Shown: one piece after another, positions 60,233 to 64,000 of the stretch
Layout of the letters: each line of letters starts with the position of its first letter
Numbering within the stretch: the stretch's first letter is position 1
Assembly: GCA_045599325.1 (NCBI GenBank)
Contig: JAZRVT010000028.1
Coordinates: 1 to 64,000 of the forward strand
DNA length: 64,000 nt
Direction: 5' to 3'
Origin: Cacconaster sp045599325
GTDB lineage: Bacteria > Bacteroidota > Bacteroidia > Bacteroidales > UBA932
Translations under genes and position numbers: made by a program
The notes under the pieces: model-generated
Database searches by the model: none
What the model saw: only the letters and a program-made list of their open reading frames with translations
Told to the model about the DNA's origin: nothing

Positions 60233-61909
60233 ATGAAAAAAATAAATATATCTGTTGTAATGGCAGTTGTTCTTGGATGCCTTGTCTCTGTTTCTTGTGA
60301 GAAGGTTTTTGAAGAACTCGCTGTGAATCCCAATCAACAGGATGTCGGTGCATTCTATACGACACCGGACAATGTGAATGCAGGCGTCCTCGGAATCTAC
60401 TCATATCTTACGACACCTCGTGCACTCGGTGTTTCAGCCACAAGAATTATGGCCAACCGCGGTGATGAGAGCAGCGACAGAACCGATTACGGCGTACCCG
60501 GGCAATACTGCGCATCTCTCACATCTTCATGGTATACCATTGTTGAGCCTTACAGTCTCTTCTATACGGCTGCATCGCAAGCCTGCCAGATGATTGAGGC
60601 CATACCTGATGTTAAGTTCACAAACGAGAAACTCAAGAACGCCTACCTGGGCGAGGCCCACTTCCTTAGGGCATATGCTCACTGGTTCCTTTTCCTCAAT
60701 TGGAGAAACATCTGCATTATTGATCATTTCCCGCTCTCATCAAAGGATTATAGCCCTCAGGTAAGTCCTGAAGAGTCATGGGAATTCATCATCTCTGACC
60801 TCAAGAAGGCAAAGGATCTTCTCCCTGCAAAGGGATTCTGGACAGGGGACAACACTGGCCGTGTCACCAGCGCTTCAGCTGCTGCGCTTCTCGGCAAGGC
60901 ATATCTTTATCGTTCTGGCATTGAGGCCAAGTACGGGAACTCAACAAACAAGTATTATAGTGAGGCCGCGGCGTGCTTTGATGAAATTATTTCAGGTAAG
61001 CACGGTTCTTTCAGGCTTGTCGACAATTACGATGACAATTTCAAGATTGCAACAGAGAACAACGATGAATCTGTCCTTGAGTGGCAGTTTATAGGAGACC
61101 CTGTGAATACTGGTTTCAATCCCGGCCTGTCCAACAGCGGCGTTTGGCGTGACCCACGTGGAGTTCAGCCTCCTTCCCTTGTCTCCAACAATGCACACGT
61201 TATGCATGACTGGGTTTACAACACCTTCGTAGCTTCGCATGACGCGGATGGCAAGACAGACTCCCGTATGTTCGGGACCCTCGTATTTGATGACAGGGCG
61301 GAAGAAATCAAAGCCAAGGATGGTGATGAGGTCAGGGTATTTGATGGCGTCAGATTCTATGAGTATTATGGTAATGAAGGATTCGGTCTCGTCAATGCTC
61401 AGGCCGGAAAATATAAGTGCGCCTGCCGCAAGGGCCTTGACTGGACTCTTCCTACAAAGAACCCAGGAGATAATATGTGGATGGGCAACCTTCGCGCCAA
61501 TGGTGTCAACTACACTGAGATTCGCTTTGCAGACGTCCTCCTGCTATATGCAGAGGCTGTCATCTCAGGTGGCGCACAGGGTTCTCTTTCTGCAGTGCAG
61601 GCTGTCAATAAGGTGCGAGCACGCAAGAGCGTAAATATGCCAGCTCTTTCTTCTGTAGATATGAATGTCATTGAGACCGAGCGCATTCTCGAGCTTACTG
61701 GCGAGGGCCATCGCTTCTATGACCTTCTCCGCTGGGGTAAGGTTGCAGCGCGTTTCAAGGAACTTACCAGCTCCGACCCTAATTTCAAGCAGTACAATGC
61801 TTCTCAATATCTCGGATTCCAGGAGGGCAAGAACGAGTGGCTTCCTCTTCCTATCGATGAGGTTGAGGGGAATCCTTATATCACTGGAAATAACCCTGGC
61901 TGGAACTAG
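60233..61909 (+). CDS. SusD-like surface lipoprotein of the sialic-acid locus
   Basis: A 558-residue SusD-family lipoprotein (signal ending VSVSC, cysteine 22). The helical TPR core is visible in YLGEAHFLRAYAHWFLFLNW near residue 140 and AALLGKAYLYRSG near 225, with the late RFADVLLLYAEAVISGG and ETERILELTGEGHRFYDLLRWGK segments near the C-terminus and a final YITGNNPGWN. It partners the preceding SusC. Ligand inferred as a sialoglycan or free sialic acid from operon content. Confidence 0.95.
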   Translation: MKKINISVVMAVVLGCLVSVSCEKVFEELAVNPNQQDVGAFYTTPDNVNAGVLGIYSYLTTPRALGVSATRIMANRGDESSDRTDYGVPGQYCASLTSSWYTIVEPYSLFYTAASQACQMIEAIPDVKFTNEKLKNAYLGEAHFLRAYAHWFLFLNWRNICIIDHFPLSSKDYSPQVSPEESWEFIISDLKKAKDLLPAKGFWTGDNTGRVTSASAAALLGKAYLYRSGIEAKYGNSTNKYYSEAAACFDEIISGKHGSFRLVDNYDDNFKIATENNDESVLEWQFIGDPVNTGFNPGLSNSGVWRDPRGVQPPSLVSNNAHVMHDWVYNTFVASHDADGKTDSRMFGTLVFDDRAEEIKAKDGDEVRVFDGVRFYEYYGNEGFGLVNAQAGKYKCACRKGLDWTLPTKNPGDNMWMGNLRANGVNYTEIRFADVLLLYAEAVISGGAQGSLSAVQAVNKVRARKSVNMPALSSVDMNVIETERILELTGEGHRFYDLLRWGKVAARFKELTSSDPNFKQYNASQYLGFQEGKNEWLPLPIDEVEGNPYITGNNPGWN

Positions 61910-61918
61910 TCTCTTCAT

Positions 61919-63592
61919 ATGAGAAAATTATTAATAACCTTTTTTGCAATGTCCTGTGCGGCTTTATGTGCCGCACAGACACTGCATAATGGCATTGAAC
62001 TGCCAGATGAATGGCCCCCTAGACGAGCATTGCCTGCTGAGCGCGCCGAAATGCCGCTGCCATATATGCAGGACAAACCAGATGTAATTCCTATAAATGT
62101 CGGAAGGCAGCTGTTTGTTGACAATTTCCTTATCTACGAGACAAACTTGAAGGTTGTTCCCCATACACCCGATTTCTATGAAGGAAACCCCGTGATTGAA
62201 CCAGACAGGCCTTGGGAAGTGACGACTGAAGGTGCTCCGTATTGCGCTCCGTTCAGCGATGGAATCTGGTACGATGAGCAGACAGGAATGTTCCGTATGT
62301 GGTATCTGGCCGGTGCTGACTTGCTTCACAGAGACACCACACGGCAGACTTTCTATACATGCTACGCGGAGTCCCGTGATGGAATTAAATGGAAGAAGAA
62401 AGAACTTGACGTGGTTCCTGGCACGAATATCACCGAGCCCAGCAACAGAGATGCTGCAACCGTATGGCTGGACAGGAATGAGAAAGATCCGGCAAAAAGA
62501 TGGAAGATGTTCATTGTTGAGCGCAGGGAAAGTGATGCCCGCTGGCAGATAGTATTGAAATATTCTGAGGACGGCATTCATTGGAACAAAGGCGTGGCTC
62601 AATCAGGCGATGTTGGAGACAGGTCCACCGCATTCTACAACCCATTTACAAATAAATGGGCCATCAGTCTAAGAGCCAGCACTCCGGTATCTTCACGTTC
62701 CCGCTTCTATATTGAGAATGAGGATCCCGAGATGCTGGTAAGCCTTACACACAGAACAAAACCAGATGCAGCAGACAAAAATATCGTATACTGGTTCACA
62801 CCGGATGACAAGGAGCTTCGTCATGAGAAATATCCGGAAGTTGATCCCGGAATATACAATTTTGACGCGATCGCATATGAAAGCATAATCCTCGGCCAGT
62901 ACAGTGCATGGGCAGGACCCGAGAACAGGGTTTGTGCTGCCGACGGCATCCAGAAGAGAAATGTCATCTCCCTTGGTTACAGCCGTGATGGCTTCCACTT
63001 CTACCGCCCGACTCACCAGCCTTTCATGAATGTAAATGAGACTGACGGCGCCTGGAACTGGGGAAATATGCAATCAATCAATGGAACCCCATTGATTGTC
63101 GGCGATTCGCTGTATTTCTACTCCAGCGGCCGCCGTCTAAACGAAATTATGTGGGACAGTTATACTTCTACCGGCCTGGCCAAGTTGCGCCGTGATGGAT
63201 TCATCTCGATGACTGCCGGGAAGGATGAAGGTTATCTTGTAACAGAACCAGTTTCTTTCGATGGGGAGTATATGTTTGTGAACGTGTCTGTACCTGGGAA
63301 GAAGAGTATACTCCTGGTGGAGGTTCTGGACCGGGAAGGTAATCCCATCCCTGGATACGAAAAGAAGGATTTTGTAGCGGTCAAAAGAGTTGACTCCACA
63401 AAACTTATGATTGGGTGGAAAAACAACAGGACTCTGGCCGCACTTTCCGGACAGGCAGTCAGGTTCAAATTTTACCTGACGGGTGGTGACCTGTATGCTT
63501 TCTGGGTATCAGAATGGGATACAGGAGAAAGCCGTGGCTATACAGCAGGAGGTGGTCCGGGCCTTAATCCTAGCGGAATAGACACGAGATAA
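61919..63592 (+). CDS. Secreted five-bladed beta-propeller-like protein, candidate glycosidase
   Basis: A 557-residue exported protein (signal peptide to about residue 19, LCAAQ). After a VGRQLFVDNFLIYETN motif come repeated blade-like segments with S-x-D-G-x-x-W patterns: YAESRDGIKWKK near 142, KYSEDGIHWNK near 215, and GYSRDGFHFYRP near 350. A GIWYDEQTGMFRMWYLAG segment near 112 resembles five-bladed propeller hydrolases (GH32/GH43/GH117-like folds) and uncharacterised proteins of that type. The C-terminal 120 residues look like a beta-sandwich. No catalytic pair can be assigned with confidence. Position in a nan operon suggests action on a sialoglycan. Gap to susD is 9 bases. Confidence 0.72.
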   Translation: MRKLLITFFAMSCAALCAAQTLHNGIELPDEWPPRRALPAERAEMPLPYMQDKPDVIPINVGRQLFVDNFLIYETNLKVVPHTPDFYEGNPVIEPDRPWEVTTEGAPYCAPFSDGIWYDEQTGMFRMWYLAGADLLHRDTTRQTFYTCYAESRDGIKWKKKELDVVPGTNITEPSNRDAATVWLDRNEKDPAKRWKMFIVERRESDARWQIVLKYSEDGIHWNKGVAQSGDVGDRSTAFYNPFTNKWAISLRASTPVSSRSRFYIENEDPEMLVSLTHRTKPDAADKNIVYWFTPDDKELRHEKYPEVDPGIYNFDAIAYESIILGQYSAWAGPENRVCAADGIQKRNVISLGYSRDGFHFYRPTHQPFMNVNETDGAWNWGNMQSINGTPLIVGDSLYFYSSGRRLNEIMWDSYTSTGLAKLRRDGFISMTAGKDEGYLVTEPVSFDGEYMFVNVSVPGKKSILLVEVLDREGNPIPGYEKKDFVAVKRVDSTKLMIGWKNNRTLAALSGQAVRFKFYLTGGDLYAFWVSEWDTGESRGYTAGGGPGLNPSGIDTR

Positions 63593-63632
63593 CTTTCGCA
63601 CAGGCCGAGAATTATTCAACGCATACAATAAT

Positions 63633-64000
63633 ATGGGCAAGATAAAGAACCTGAAGATATACCCTTGGATTGTCGTCGGACTTCTTTGGGTGGTTGCATT
63701 GCTAAACTATATGGACAGGCAGATGCTGTCTACTATGAGGGATGCAATGCAGATTGACATTTCGGAATTGGAGTCCGCCGTCAATTTCGGACGGCTGATG
63801 GCAATTTTCCTATGGATTTATGGCTGCATAAGTCCGTTTGCTGGTGCAGTGGCGGACAGGATAAGCAGGAAATGGCTGATCATAGCATCGCTTGGAGTAT
63901 GGTCCACTGTTACATTACTGATGGGGTACTGCACTACTTTCAACCAGATATACTGGCTGAGGGCCCTTATGGGCGTAAGCGAAGCATTGTATATTCCGTC
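63633..64000 (+). CDS. MFS transporter, N-terminal part (cut by window edge), probable sialic-acid permease
   Basis: The first 122 codons of a major facilitator. It begins MGKIKNLKIYPWIVVGLLW and shows the first TM with NYMDRQ, a second helix, the loop motif FAGAVADRISRKW (MFS motif A region) and a fourth helix RALMGVSEALYIP. The NYMDR and GVSEA features fit the anion:cation symporter branch that includes hexuronate and sialate permeases. Position as the sixth gene of the nan operon, 40 bases after the propeller gene, supports a role as inner-membrane sialic-acid importer (NanT-like), but the substrate is inferred. The rest lies beyond the window. Confidence 0.82.
   Translation, partial: MGKIKNLKIYPWIVVGLLWVVALLNYMDRQMLSTMRDAMQIDISELESAVNFGRLMAIFLWIYGCISPFAGAVADRISRKWLIIASLGVWSTVTLLMGYCTTFNQIYWLRALMGVSEALYIP

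Overview
This 64 kb window is a chromosomal segment of an uncultured-type member of the Bacteroidales (phylum Bacteroidota). The signs are two SusC/SusD outer-membrane pairs, many lipoprotein signal peptides, repeated TAnnTTTG -7 promoter elements upstream of genes that lack Shine-Dalgarno sites, and a Bacteroidota-style core set (typA, yceD-rpmF, gyrB, ftsE, xerD, nth, ahcY, lnt). I see no insertion sequence, prophage, CRISPR array or rRNA operon. Genes are densely packed and no gene-free stretch exceeds 300 bases.

Layout: (1) 1-2.0 kb, minus strand: the start of a D-2-hydroxyacid dehydrogenase and a POT peptide transporter. (2) 2.1-6.1 kb, plus: YitT, LemA and DUF2207 membrane proteins, tRNA-Leu(GAG), and a lipoprotein nitroreductase. 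(3) 6.2-8.1 kb, minus: a phosphopantetheinyl transferase and an M64 peptidase lipoprotein. (4) 8.2-23.8 kb, minus: an eight-gene operon of DcuC, SusC, SusD, a second DcuC, M14 carboxypeptidase, isoaspartyl dipeptidase, an esterase lipoprotein, and a 1495-residue protein with four tandem repeats fused to a paralogous esterase. It ends at a strong terminator, and a membrane-anchored SARP-like regulator is divergently transcribed from its head. I read it as a peptide-targeted PUL-like locus: surface capture and import, trimming to Asp/isoAsp products, and carriage of C4-dicarboxylates. (5) 25.2-33.7 kb: housekeeping genes (GMP synthase ATPase half, typA, yceD-rpmF, tRNA-Arg(CCU), a 10-TM metal exporter, ahcY, xerD, nth, ftsE). 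(6) 33.8-43.4 kb, plus: a TPR/outer-membrane barrel pair, then gyrB, an SDR and a PgpH-type HD phosphodiesterase. (7) 43.4-52.9 kb: lnt, LysE, an FeoB whose GTPase domain has lost its nucleotide-binding motifs, a serine hydrolase, tRNA-Val(GAC), a Na/Pi cotransporter facing a PhoB/PhoR-like pair, and a DUF454 protein. (8) 53.0-64.0 kb: an AT-richer accessory region with lrgAB and a GntR/FCD regulator facing a sialic-acid operon (N-acetylneuraminate lyase, N-acylglucosamine 2-epimerase, SusC, SusD, a secreted five-bladed-propeller-like protein and the start of an MFS transporter).

The two accessory loci and the degenerate FeoB are the points of most interest. In the sialic-acid locus the lyase yields pyruvate and ManNAc, the epimerase converts ManNAc to GlcNAc, and the adjacent LrgAB pair could handle the pyruvate. 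The secreted propeller protein stands where a sialidase would be expected. All functional calls come from reading motifs and context; no database search was possible.
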